From NCBI RefSeq assembly GCF_001648775.1, contig NZ_LVEJ01000018.1:241403-305402 (forward strand): a stretch of 64,000 nucleotides of DNA. The letters are read 5' to 3'. Source of the DNA: Pseudomonas fluorescens. GTDB lineage: Bacteria; Pseudomonadota; Gammaproteobacteria; Pseudomonadales; Pseudomonadaceae. The position numbers and the translations under genes were made by a program. The notes below the pieces were generated by a model that saw only the letters and a list, made by a program, of their open reading frames with translations, made no database searches and was not told where the DNA came from. Shown here piece after piece: positions 1 through 8,404 of the stretch (position 1 is the stretch's first letter; the number at the start of each line of letters is the position of its first letter).

Positions 1-1242
1 ATGAGCACTCAAGCGCTCATGGAGTTCTGCGCGCTCATTCAAATAACCCACCGTGCCGCAATAAGTCATCGCCTCGGACAAGGTTTGCACGGGGGTATCG
101 CGCAGCGTGTCGAGCATTTCTTCACGCAGGCTCGCCACCATGACTCGATGTTGCGTGCTCAGGCGTTTAACCGCGTTCAGCAGTTCATCATCGTCTTCAT
201 CGCGCAGGTTGGTCACGAGAATGACCAGCGCGCGGCGCTTGTGCCGAAGTAGTAACTGATTGGCGGCGGCCTGATAGTCGGCAGGGCGTTGCGTGCTGTC
301 GAGGTCGTAGACGCTGTTGAGCAAGACGTTGAGCTGGCCACTGCCTTTGACCGGCGCGAGATGGCGCGGGCGGTCGCAGGCGAACGTGCTCAGGCCTACC
401 GCATCACCTTGGCGCAGTGCCACGTAACTGAGCAGCAGGCAGGCATTGAGTGCGTGGTCGAAATGCGAAAGTTCGGCGTCCTGGCTGCGCATGCGTCGGC
501 CGCAGTCGAGCATGAAGATGATGTGCTGATCGCGCTCGTCCTGATACTCGCGGGCAATCGGCGTGCGCTGGCGAGCGGTGGCTTTCCAGTCGATCTGGCG
601 CAGGCTGTCGCCTTCGCGAAATTCGCGCAATTGATGAAACTCCAGACCCTGACCACGGCGTTGGCGCTGACGCACACCGAGCTGGCTGAGCCAGTTGTCC
701 ACCGCCAGCAGTTCACCGCCATAGAGTCGGGCAAAATCCGGGTAGACGCGGGTGTGGTCGGGAACGTCGAGCAGGCGTTTGCCCGACCATAATCCCAGCG
801 GACTCGGCAGGCTGATCTCGCAGTGGGCGAAGCTGAAGTGACCGCGCTTCAGCGGGCGCAGGCGATAGTTGATCAGGCTGCGCTGGCCGGGTTGCAGTTC
901 GACCGCCAGCGGCAAGTGCTCGAAGCTCAAACCCTCGGGGACGTGATCGAACAATTCAACCTGCAACGTCTCGGTCAATTCATGCGCGACCTCCAGACGT
1001 ACCTCGCTCCAGCGGCCGAGGGCCAGGCTGCCGGGGATCTGCCGACTGATGCACGGTGAGGGCAAGCGTTTGAGGCGTATCGCATCGAGCGCTGCCAAGG
1101 CCAGCAAGGCCAGCAGCAACCCCCAGTTGATCGCCAACAGGCTCGCCGGGACGTTGATCTCCAGTGCTTGCAAGGTGCCCAGCACGATGCCGATGGCCAG
1201 CAGGATCAGCAGCCAGACCAGCAGCAGGCGCGAGGGTTTCAC
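1..1242 (-). CDS. DUF58 domain protein (3' end cut by window edge)
   Basis: The frame is open for all 414 codons from a GTG at 1242 to the window edge, so the C-terminus is missing. Two hydrophobic segments lie in the first ~55 residues. The DUF58 signature is clear around residues 215-235: FREGDSLRQIDWKATAR, followed by a vWA-like stretch (HIIFMLDCGR). DUF58 proteins are encoded beside MoxR AAA+ ATPases and are thought to act with them in cell-envelope or complex assembly; no reaction is known. The GTG overlaps the moxR stop (GTGA), so translation is coupled. It is the last visible gene of the operon split by the island. Confidence 0.9.
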   Translation of the reverse strand, partial: MKPSRLLLVWLLILLAIGIVLGTLQALEINVPASLLAINWGLLLALLALAALDAIRLKRLPSPCISRQIPGSLALGRWSEVRLEVAHELTETLQVELFDHVPEGLSFEHLPLAVELQPGQRSLINYRLRPLKRGHFSFAHCEISLPSPLGLWSGKRLLDVPDHTRVYPDFARLYGGELLAVDNWLSQLGVRQRQRRGQGLEFHQLREFREGDSLRQIDWKATARQRTPIAREYQDERDQHIIFMLDCGRRMRSQDAELSHFDHALNACLLLSYVALRQGDAVGLSTFACDRPRHLAPVKGSGQLNVLLNSVYDLDSTQRPADYQAAANQLLLRHKRRALVILVTNLRDEDDDELLNAVKRLSTQHRVMVASLREEMLDTLRDTPVQTLSEAMTYCGTVGYLNERAELHERLSAH

Positions 1243-2240
1243 AGGCGCGGCGCCGGGACTTGATCAAGCAATTGCTGCAACACCTGATCGACTTGCAGGC
1301 CTTCGATGTCCAGTTCCGGGGCGAGGCGCACACGGTGGCGCAGCACGGCCAGGGCGCAGCCCTTGATGTCATCGGGAATCACGAACTCACCGCCGCGCAA
1401 CAACGCGCGGGCGCGGGCGCAACGGACCAGCGCAATCGAGGCGCGCGGCCCGGCGCCAAGGATCAGACCCGGCCAGCTGCGGGTGCTGCGCGCGAGCCTG
1501 ACGGCGTAATCGAGCACCTGATCATCCAGCGGCAAGTCACTGGCGATGCGCTGCAAGGCTTGCACATCCTTGGCCTGCAACACCGTGCGCAGCGGTTGCA
1601 CATCGAGCATGTCGGCGCGGGTCGAGCGGCTGACCTGACGGACCATGTTCAACTCTTGGTCGGCGTCGGGATAGTCCATGCGCACCTTGAGCATGAAACG
1701 GTCGAGTTCGGCTTCCGGCAACGGATAAGTGCCTTCCTGTTCGATCGGATTTTGCGTGGCCAGGACCATGAACGGTTGCGCGATCGGCAGGGCGCGGCCT
1801 TCGAGCGTGACCTGACGTTCCTGCATCGCTTCGAGCAATGCTGCCTGGGTTTTCGCCGGGGCGCGGTTGATCTCGTCGGCCAGTAACAGGTTGGTGAACA
1901 ACGGCCCTTTGCGCAGCTTGAACTGCTCGGTATGCAGGTCGTACACGGCGTGGCCGGTGACGTCGCTGGGCATCAGGTCCGGGGTGAACTGGATGCGCGC
2001 GAACTCACCGCCAAAGCAACGCGCCAGTGCTCGCACCAGCAGGGTTTTGCCCAGCCCGGGCACGCCTTCGAGCAGCACGTGGCCACCAGCAATCAGCGCG
2101 GTCAGCACGTCGTCGATCACCGGGTTCTGGCCGATCAGGGCTTTCTGCAATTCGCCGCGAACCGCCTGCGCCAACTGGCTGGCACGCTGGCGTTGCTGGG
2201 CGGCGTGGCTGGCGCTGCCGGGCTCAATCTGTTCAGTCAT
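1239..2240 (-). CDS. MoxR-family AAA+ ATPase
   Basis: The protein has 333 residues. A Walker A motif (EGVPGLGKT), a Walker B/DEIN motif (LLADEINRAP) and a sensor-1 stretch (ATQNPIEQEGTYPLPEAELD) are diagnostic of the MoxR subfamily. I chose the ATG at 2240 (MTEQIEPG) because AGGAAGG lies 11 nt upstream. An in-frame ATG at 2285 would start in AT-rich sequence that I assign to the island. MoxR proteins are chaperone-like ATPases working with DUF58/vWA partners. The upstream operon genes now lie 26 kb away, so moxR must rely on a promoter in the island end, on read-through from the island, or be poorly expressed. Confidence 0.92.
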   Translation of the reverse strand: MTEQIEPGSASHAAQQRQRASQLAQAVRGELQKALIGQNPVIDDVLTALIAGGHVLLEGVPGLGKTLLVRALARCFGGEFARIQFTPDLMPSDVTGHAVYDLHTEQFKLRKGPLFTNLLLADEINRAPAKTQAALLEAMQERQVTLEGRALPIAQPFMVLATQNPIEQEGTYPLPEAELDRFMLKVRMDYPDADQELNMVRQVSRSTRADMLDVQPLRTVLQAKDVQALQRIASDLPLDDQVLDYAVRLARSTRSWPGLILGAGPRASIALVRCARARALLRGGEFVIPDDIKGCALAVLRHRVRLAPELDIEGLQVDQVLQQLLDQVPAPRL

Positions 2241-2252
2241 TCGTTCTGGATC

Positions 2253-2663
2253 CTTCCTAACTGTTAAATTTGGTTTATTTTCCATAAATCAGTCACTTAC
2301 CTAATCTAACTTTTTTTAAGTTTTTTACGTGGAGCATTACGTGGACTTCGCTCTGTCTGATCGCCGTCCACTGGCCTCCCTCACTACATTTTGTCAGAGG
2401 TGGAGGTTAGTCTATGAGGGGCAGAGGGCACACGACTTCCGAATCGATTAGGTAGCCAAAAGACCAGTTTTTGTGGGCGAGCTTTCGTTGGATCATTGCA
2501 GTAGTTGGATCTGCCGTTTGTTTCGAACATGGCCAGAGTGTTTAAAACCTCAAAAAAGCAAAGCCCTCAATAATGAAGGGCCTGGTTACGATGTGATAGC
2601 CATGTAGCCACTGCCGAAGGAGCAACCAGTCTCTCAAGACCAGACTTTAAAAAGTGAGCAGAT
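2253..2663. other. Left island end, non-coding
   Basis: About 410 bp without a convincing gene. The first ~75 bp are very AT-rich and hold the left inverted repeat. A short hairpin (GCCCTC-AATAAT-GAAGGGC, about 2563-2582) precedes the TIR gene. Any promoter now serving moxR leftward should lie in the AT-rich part, but I see no clear -35/-10 pair. Confidence 0.5.
2263..2301. repeat. Left terminal imperfect inverted repeat
   Basis: Read inward (plus strand), this end has GTTAAATT, then 15 nt, then AAATCAGTCACTTA. Read inward from the other end (minus strand, about 28557 to 28522) is GTTAGATT, 13 nt, AAATCGACACTTA. Order, spacing and sequence correspond, as expected for recombinase arm sites at both ends. 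Each lies 10-14 bp inside the GATCC repeat. Confidence 0.55.
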
Positions 2664-3647
2664 ATGACGGATGAAGAAAAGCGCAGGACCATCTTCATCT
2701 CCTATGCATGGGGAGATGGATTCGAGAACAAGGAATGGGTACGCCAGCACATTGTTTCCCATTTGGACTGGAACTATGACGTCTTCTGGGATCGAGACAA
2801 CATCGGCTATGGTGAGTTGCCAGACGCTGCTATTTCCAAGCAGCTCGCCAAGCGGCCACTTACTGTTTTGTGCCTCTGTGATCAGGATTACCTGCGTTCA
2901 GCAAAAAAAGAAAATTCAGGCCTATCTCGCGAGCTGCAGATGCTGGCTCACATTGTTGATCAACCAGGCGTGAGGGTTATCCCGCTAATCCTTGAAGCAG
3001 ATTGTGCCAAGGAGTTGCCCGCGCCTTTGACCAAACGCATCTACCTCGACCTACGGCCCTTATTGCAGCGGAATATCGATATTTGGGTGACGGTAGCATG
3101 CCTGGCTGAAGGTCGCAGTCAAGCAGCAGTGCAATCAGGTATCAATGAGCAGTTGGCCGGATTTGAGTTACGAGAGCGCGCCGAGAACTATTTGGGGCAG
3201 TTTCCCCTAATGATCTGGGGCAATGGACGCAATCACGAGGTCACGGTCTATTCTGATGAAGCTGCCCCCTACCTACTGAAGCCTCCTCAGTGGATGTGGG
3301 AAAGTGATCGTTGGAACTACATGCTCAATGATGACGGCCCGACCTTTTGCCCCACAAAAGGAGTTTGGCATTGGGAATATTGCGCGATCTCCCTAGACAT
3401 AAGGCCGTTGAGCACAGCGGTAGTATCGACGTTCTTTCCGCAGCTGGTCAGTAAGGACGAACAGGGGTTACTGAATACAGCAGGCATGCTGCTGGCATCT
3501 AAGCTATTCAAGACCTTCAAGATCGATGAGGCGTTCAGGTTCGTTGCTGAGGATCTAATTAATTTCCTGATCACCCACGACGAAGGCTTCCAAGTCCTAA
3601 AGCGACTACTGGACGCTGCGGAGGCTCGTGCCACTGTCCCTGCCTGA
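2664..3647 (+). CDS. TIR/SEFIR-like domain protein, putative defence effector
   Basis: The protein has 327 residues. The first ~140 match the TIR/SEFIR fold: strand-A FISYAWGD, then VFWDRDNIGYGELPD, then LTVLCLCDQDYL and a helix with SRELQML, whose Glu sits where TIR NADases have their catalytic glutamate. The C-terminal ~180 residues match nothing I recognise. Bacterial TIR proteins often cleave NAD+ or make NAD-derived signals in phage defence. It stands alone at the island's left end, with only a weak Shine-Dalgarno (AAGTGAG). Function is inferred from fold and location. Confidence 0.75.
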   Translation: MTDEEKRRTIFISYAWGDGFENKEWVRQHIVSHLDWNYDVFWDRDNIGYGELPDAAISKQLAKRPLTVLCLCDQDYLRSAKKENSGLSRELQMLAHIVDQPGVRVIPLILEADCAKELPAPLTKRIYLDLRPLLQRNIDIWVTVACLAEGRSQAAVQSGINEQLAGFELRERAENYLGQFPLMIWGNGRNHEVTVYSDEAAPYLLKPPQWMWESDRWNYMLNDDGPTFCPTKGVWHWEYCAISLDIRPLSTAVVSTFFPQLVSKDEQGLLNTAGMLLASKLFKTFKIDEAFRFVAEDLINFLITHDEGFQVLKRLLDAAEARATVPA

Positions 3648-3718
3648 ATCCAATGGTGAGCGGCAGCGGACACCCACTGCCTTCAGTCATTTTTTATCAC
3701 GGGATTAAAGGTAAATCA

Positions 3719-3937
3719 CTAGGACTGCCGTAGCTGCATAATCGCATCAGTAATCGCCATTGCATTTGCGTCCAATGTTTCCATCGCCACGAGAGCGTTG
3801 ACTGCAACGTTGCCTGCGCCATTTTCCGAAAGCCATTTGGTGATTTCTTCAATTGCCGCACTTAGTGCGTGCTGATTGTGCAGGAGCAACGTCAGGACAT
3901 CTGCGGTGGCGATCTTGCAGTTTGAGTTATCAGGCAT
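3719..3937 (-). CDS. Small protein of unknown function downstream of arsH
   Basis: A 72-residue protein starting MPDNSNCK, with AAGGA 8 nt upstream of the ATG at 3937. The frame extends further upstream without a better start. It looks mostly helical and mildly hydrophobic, with no Cys cluster, signal peptide or clear transmembrane segment. It lies about 260 bp beyond arsH on the same strand, so it could be the last gene of the ars operon or independent. I do not recognise the family. Confidence 0.55.
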   Translation of the reverse strand: MPDNSNCKIATADVLTLLLHNQHALSAAIEEITKWLSENGAGNVAVNALVAMETLDANAMAITDAIMQLRQS

Positions 3938-4196
3938 GGAGATCGTCCTTGAGGAGTGATTCAGGAAGCCTAGTTCATCTCGCCACTGACTAAGATGACA
4001 GATATAGCGCATAGCCAACGGGTCAACCCGATGCAATCGACGAGAGCGAATGCAAAGCGGATATTGGAAGGGAACAGTAATGAAGCTTTCGAAGCGCTGT
4101 TTTGATTGAAATATGTACCGGTGAGGTCTCGCGCATTCGGGATGTAGCCGTTCGCAGCTACACCTCGAATTTTTACACGCAGCCACGAAACACATC

Positions 4197-4910
4197 TTAA
4201 ATGGAACGCTGATTCACCCTTTTGGACAGGTCTTCAGCCGACTCTTTGCGTTCCGAGTAACGGTCTACCAAGTAGTCCTGACGGTCACGCAATAGCAGGG
4301 TGAACTTCATCAACTCCTCCATCACGTCGACCAGGCGATCGTAGTAAGACGAAGGCTTCATACGCCCATTCTCGTCAAACTCGGTAAACGCTTTGGGCAC
4401 TGAAGACTGATTGGGGATCGTCACCATGCGCATCCAGCGGCCCAGTACCCGCAACTGATTCACCACGTTGAAAGACTGAGAGCCGCCGCACACCTGCATA
4501 ACGGCCAGAGTTTTACCTTGGGTCGGACGCACTGCGCCCATCGCCAATGGCACCCAGTCGATCTGAGCTTTAAAGACGGCGCTCATCGATCCATGACGCT
4601 CCGGAGAACACCACACCTGCCCTTCAGACCACTGCATTAGCTCGCGGAGTTCCGCGACTTTGGGGTGGGTATCCGGAGCATCATCAGGCAGTGGTAATCC
4701 TGATGGGTTGAAGATTCGTGTTTCCGCACCGAAGTGCTCCAGCAACCGAGCTGCTTCTTGGGTAACCAACCGGCTGAACGAACGCTCGCGGTTCGACCCG
4801 TAGATCAGAAGGATGCGCGGTTTATGCGTGGACGGCTCACGAGGAGTGAGTCGTTCCATGCTTGGGACGTCGATGAGATCTGCTTCGATGTTTGGGAAAT
4901 GGTCTTTCAT
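4197..4910 (-). CDS. arsH: ArsH organoarsenical oxidase (NADPH:FMN reductase family)
   Basis: The protein has 237 residues from the ATG at 4910, preceded by AGGAG 5 nt upstream; a longer frame begins at 4925. The flavodoxin-like FMN site (LLIYGSNRERSFSR) and the segment WCSPERHGSMSAVFKAQIDW are typical of ArsH. ArsH oxidises toxic trivalent methylated or aromatic arsenicals to pentavalent forms using NADPH/FMN. It sits 29 bp after the second arsC in the ars operon. Beside a gene set that makes a methylated organoarsenical it could also protect against trivalent intermediates (inference). Confidence 0.93.
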   Translation of the reverse strand: MKDHFPNIEADLIDVPSMERLTPREPSTHKPRILLIYGSNRERSFSRLVTQEAARLLEHFGAETRIFNPSGLPLPDDAPDTHPKVAELRELMQWSEGQVWCSPERHGSMSAVFKAQIDWVPLAMGAVRPTQGKTLAVMQVCGGSQSFNVVNQLRVLGRWMRMVTIPNQSSVPKAFTEFDENGRMKPSSYYDRLVDVMEELMKFTLLLRDRQDYLVDRYSERKESAEDLSKRVNQRSI

Positions 4911-4939
4911 AGTGACTCCTGGCACCAGCGGGACATGGC

Positions 4940-5410
4940 CTACAACGTGCCGATGCGGGCTAGCTCAGTTTTAAGGTCGTCTGTGCTCAACGTAGCGATA
5001 GGCAACGAAATGAAGGCGTTTACCCGCTCTTGGATTTTGCTCAGGGTTTGCTGGAATGCCGCCTCGATTTGCGCTTCAGATCCCGTAGCTTCGGAGGGAT
5101 CTGCCAGTCCCCAGTGAGCCTTGAGCGCCGGGCCGAAGAAAATCGGACAGGCTTCGCCGGCAGCCCGATCGCAGACCGTGATTACGATGTCTGGTGGCGA
5201 CCCTTCAAAGGCGTCGGACGCTTTGCTGCTAAGGCCGTCAATAGGGATACCAGCAGCTTTGAGCGTTTGAATCGCCTGGGTGTTTACCCGGCCACTTGGG
5301 AAGCTTCCGGAACTGACGGCTTCCATTCCATCAGGAGCAAGGTGATTGAACACCGCTTCGGACAAAATGCTCCGGCAGCTGTTGTGGGTGCACATGAATA
5401 GGACTTTCAT
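4940..5410 (-). CDS. arsC: Arsenate reductase, low-MW phosphatase type (second copy)
   Basis: A 156-residue protein with the CX5R loop at Cys7-Arg13 (CTHNSCR) and two further cysteines near 80-88 (VCDRAAGEAC) that would form the disulfide cascade of thioredoxin/glutaredoxin-coupled ArsC enzymes. It reduces arsenate to arsenite. It lies 15 bp after arsB and before arsH. It is clearly different in sequence from the other arsC of this operon (7098-7520), so the two are not a recent duplication. Confidence 0.92.
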   Translation of the reverse strand: MKVLFMCTHNSCRSILSEAVFNHLAPDGMEAVSSGSFPSGRVNTQAIQTLKAAGIPIDGLSSKASDAFEGSPPDIVITVCDRAAGEACPIFFGPALKAHWGLADPSEATGSEAQIEAAFQQTLSKIQERVNAFISLPIATLSTDDLKTELARIGTL

Positions 5411-5425
5411 CGTGATCTCCTGGAA

Positions 5426-6717
5426 TCAAAAGCTGAGGCGCAAAGCCAAGGCGCTCAGGGTGGCAATGAGGATTGGAAGCGTGAGCACCACACCGGTCTT
5501 GAAGTAGTAACCCCAACTGATGGTGATGTCCTTTTTAGCCAGCACGTGTAGCCAGAGCAGTGTGGCTAGGCTGCCGATTGGAGTGATTTTCGGACCAAGA
5601 TCGCAGCCAATGATGTTCGCGTAGACCATGGTTTGATGAACTACGCCAGTCGCTTCCGTTGCATGGATCGAGAGCGCGCCGATGAGCACTGTTGGCATGT
5701 TGTTCATGATCGAAGAAAGCACGGCGGTCAGGAGTCCTGTACCCAGCGATGCCCCCCAAATGCCATATCCAGCGAATACGTTGAGCAATTGAGCAATTGA
5801 GCAATGTGGTCAGTCAGTCCGGCGTTCTTCAAGCCATACACCACCAGGTACATGCCCAGCGAGAAGATCACGACTTGCCACGGAGCACCCTTGAGCACCT
5901 TACTGGTGTTGATGGCGTGACCTTTGGCGGCGATGACGTAGAGCACCAATGCGCAGGCGGCGGCGATGGCACTGATTGGTATACCCAGTGGCTCGACAAC
6001 GAAAAAACCGACCAGCAACGCGAGCAACACCCACCCTCCAGCCACAAACGTTGCGCGATCTCGAATCGCATCCTCTGGGGCATGTAGCTGTGCCAGGTCA
6101 TAAGTCTTGGGTAAGTCTTTTCGGAAAAACCACAGGAGCATTCCCAGCGTTGCAGCGATGCTGACTAGGTTGACCGGCACCATGATTGCCGCGTACTCGC
6201 TGAAGCCAATGTTGAAGTAATCGGCCGAGACGATATTCACTAGGTTTGAAACCACCAGCGGCAGACTCGCGGTGTCGGCAATGAATCCTGCGGCCATCAC
6301 AAACGCCAGAGTCGCTGCGGGTGAAAAGCGCAGGGCTAGCAACATGGCGATCACAATGGGAGTAAGGATCAGCGCCGCGCCGTCATTGGCGAACAGTGCT
6401 GACACAGCTGCTCCCAACAAGATGATGAAGGCAAACAACTTGCGGCTGCTGCCACCTCCCCAGCGAGCGACATGCAAGGCAGCCCACTCGAAGAAACCAG
6501 CCTCGTCGAGCAGCAGACTGATGATGATCACGGCGATGAACGTCGCCGTGGCGTTCCAAACGATATTCCATACCACTGGGATATCGCCAATGCTGACCAC
6601 GCCGCTCAACAGAGCAAGGGCGGCACCCAATGAGGCACTCCAGCCGACACCCAGCCCCTTGGGCTGCCAGATGACCAGAACGATGGTGACGATGAAAATA
6701 AGTAGAGCGATAAGCAT
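5426..6717 (-). pseudogene. arsB: arsB arsenite efflux pump, frameshifted by an 8-bp repeat
   Basis: ArsB is the inner-membrane arsenite extruder of about 428 residues. Here the frame from the ATG at 6717 runs through about ten membrane segments and leaves frame near residue 305 (TDHIAQLLN, then CSTYS), stopping at 5728. The remainder (NVFAGYGIWGASLG to LALRLSF) continues in another frame to 5426. The break lies in three perfect tandem copies of TGAGCAAT (5782-5805). Removing one copy restores a 427-residue protein reading HIAQLLNVFAGYG. The gene is either inactivated, switchable by slipped-strand mispairing, or an assembly error. Confidence 0.88.
5782..5805. repeat. Three tandem copies of TGAGCAAT inside arsB
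   Basis: Perfect copies lie at 5782-5789, 5790-5797 and 5798-5805. Two copies keep arsB in frame; three shift it. Short tandem repeats of this kind can change number during replication, which would make arsB reversible on/off. Confidence 0.9.
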
Positions 6718-6744
6718 GCGAGCGGCTCGTTTCGAAAGGTTGGA

Positions 6745-7101
6745 TCAGCCGCACACGGCCTGATTGACTGGACGATCGTTCATTTCACAGAGCCGCTTGG
6801 TTTCTGTGTCCAACCACTGCTGGTTGGCATCAACGACACCCTTAAGCACTTCGGTGACCCAGGTCGGCAGTTCGGGGTGGAGTCGGTAGTAAACCCATTG
6901 GCCCTGCCGGCGGTCCGCCAGTAACCCGGAGGATCTCAGCAGTGCGAGATGTCGAGATATCTTTGGTTGGCTCTGCTCAAGAGCGGCGGTCAGTTCGCAT
7001 ACACAGAGTTCTCCCTCGCGGGCGATGAGTAGCGTTATTTTGGTTCGAGTGTCATCTGCCAGGCTTTTGAACAAAACGGTAGGAGTGATTGGCTCGTTCA
7101 T
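6745..7101 (-). CDS. arsR: ArsR-family arsenite-responsive repressor
   Basis: A 118-residue winged-helix protein. The metalloid site ELCVCEL (Cys-x-Cys in the first recognition helix region) is characteristic of ArsR, and QSQPKISRHLALLR is the DNA-recognition helix. Arsenite binding to the cysteines releases the operator. Its ATG overlaps the stop of the upstream arsC (ATGA). The likely operator is the dyad upstream of that arsC (7533-7572). arsR is thus the second gene of its own operon. Confidence 0.93.
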   Translation of the reverse strand: MNEPITPTVLFKSLADDTRTKITLLIAREGELCVCELTAALEQSQPKISRHLALLRSSGLLADRRQGQWVYYRLHPELPTWVTEVLKGVVDANQQWLDTETKRLCEMNDRPVNQAVCG

Positions 7102-7520
7102 GAGGCCTCCAGGTGTTTGGTTTTAACCAATACAAATAATTTGATGCGTTCGTGGATATCGTGAAGGGCGTGTTTGAAGGCGTCCGGGTGAGAGCTGCTC
7201 ACTGGATCCTCAAAGTCCCAGGCAAGCATTTCACCTGCCTTGGGCATCGCCAGACATTCACGCGCAGACTTGTCGCAGAGGGTAATTACGTAGTCGAAAT
7301 GCTCGTCACGAAACTCTTCGACGGACTTGCTATGTAGGCCTTGGGCGTTAATTCCGACTTGAGCCAGTTCAGCAATGGTTCGAGGATCAACGTCAGTCGG
7401 TTCGGTACCTGCACTGAACGCTTCGAAACGCGCGTCGCTGTGTCTAAGCAGTGCTTCTGCCAGCTGAGATCGAGCGGAGTTAGCAACGCAGATAAAAAGC
7501 ACTTTGATGGGGGCGCTCAT
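7098..7520 (-). CDS. arsC: Arsenate reductase, low-MW phosphatase type (first copy)
   Basis: A 140-residue protein. I chose the ATG at 7520 because GAGGTG lies 5 nt upstream; a GTG two codons earlier is possible. The loop CVANSAR gives Cys11-x5-Arg17. LCDKSAREC supplies the pair of resolving cysteines. It reduces arsenate to arsenite using thioredoxin or a similar donor. It is the first gene of the ars operon and overlaps arsR by 4 bp. Confidence 0.92.
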   Translation of the reverse strand: MSAPIKVLFICVANSARSQLAEALLRHSDARFEAFSAGTEPTDVDPRTIAELAQVGINAQGLHSKSVEEFRDEHFDYVITLCDKSARECLAMPKAGEMLAWDFEDPVSSSHPDAFKHALHDIHERIKLFVLVKTKHLEAS

Positions 7521-7532
7521 GGACACACCTCA

Positions 7533-7572
7533 CGCATATGGAAAATCGAATATACGATAGTTCGAATATGCG
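7533..7572. promoter_or_regulatory. Probable ArsR operator upstream of the ars operon
   Basis: CGCATAT (7533-7539) and ATATGCG (7566-7572) form an inverted repeat. Inside lie two near-identical blocks, ATCGAATATACG (7545-7556) and TTCGAATATGCG (7561-7572). Such AT-rich dyads just upstream of the first gene are typical SmtB/ArsR sites. Binding is inferred. Confidence 0.55.
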
Positions 7573-7709
7573 GTAAAGCGAATGTGTCATGAGACGCGCG
7601 CGCTACCATTCTGCGATTTTCACGAGAACCGCAGATTGGTTATTTCACTCGGAAACGGAACTGGGGAAGAGTCGTTGAAATCAGGGGAGGCGGCAGCCTT
7701 ACCGCAGCG

Positions 7710-8207
7710 TCAGCAGCATTTGCTTGGCAAATACTCGTCACGGCTGAGGTCTTTCAGACCGCAGCGTTGTTCGGTGGCTTTGGCGAAGCGACGAAGCATT
7801 TCGATCGCCCCGTCACGTGCTTCTTTCGACAAATCGCAGGCCAGGTTGCGAGCTTCACCCACCAGATCCGACCGAATACTTTCATAAAGGGCCGTGCCTT
7901 CTGGCGTCACCGTGATCGCCAGGGCGCGGCCGTCAGTTGCGTCGGTTACACGGCGAACTAGCCCTTGTTTGGCAAGCGAATCGACCAGCCGGCTGGCGTT
8001 GCTCTTATCGAGAAAAAGCTCGCTGGCCAACGATTGAACGCGAACCGGCCCTGCCTTAATCACATGCTCAAGTGCGTAGCATTGAGTGACGGATAAGCCC
8101 TCGCAGCAGCTGCGATCTCTATCACGAAACTGGTACACGCGAACCAAATGACTCAGCGCTTCATAGAGCTGTTCGGCATCCTGGTCGATCTGATCAATTT
8201 TTGGCAT
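7710..8207 (-). CDS. MarR-family regulator with vicinal cysteines
   Basis: A 165-residue winged-helix protein of the MarR type: a helical dimerisation part, LASELFLDKSNASRLVDSL as HTH, and the wing (RRVTDATDGRALAITVTPEG). It carries Cys34-Cys35 (RSCCEGLSV), Cys43, Cys124, Cys149 and a C-terminal Cys164-Cys165. MarR proteins commonly sense ligands or oxidants; the cysteine pairs suggest a trivalent arsenical as inducer (inference). It is transcribed away from the permease-arsL cluster, with 197 bp between. It is the probable regulator of that cluster. Confidence 0.85.
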   Translation of the reverse strand: MPKIDQIDQDAEQLYEALSHLVRVYQFRDRDRSCCEGLSVTQCYALEHVIKAGPVRVQSLASELFLDKSNASRLVDSLAKQGLVRRVTDATDGRALAITVTPEGTALYESIRSDLVGEARNLACDLSKEARDGAIEMLRRFAKATEQRCGLKDLSRDEYLPSKCC

Positions 8208-8311
8208 AGCACTCGGCTCGCAATTCCGGGGAAAACGCTAATACCACCTTAGCAGTCGTAGCGACACATTTTTTTGGGCATAAGGGCCGACGAAATTGTT
8301 CCAAGATATTA

Positions 8312-8326
8312 GTTGCGGTGCGCAAC
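8312..8326. promoter_or_regulatory. Operator-like inverted repeat GTTGCG-GTG-CGCAAC
   Basis: A perfect 6-bp-arm dyad with a 3-bp spacer lies between the MarR gene and the permease, 79 bp before the permease start. TTGCGATTGTGA follows closely and may be a second half-site. Location and symmetry fit a MarR operator. Confidence 0.55.
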
Positions 8327-8404
8327 GTATTTTGCGATTGTGAATTGGAGGTATGGCTTGCGGGCTTTTCAGAGGCGGCTGCGGTAACGCTTGGAGGTAC
8401 AGGG

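Noticed and set aside
2303..2310. AATCTAAC as the island attachment core
   Set aside because: It is shared with 28550-28557, but GATCC junctions give a tighter native operon and symmetric inverted repeats. Kept only as an alternative.
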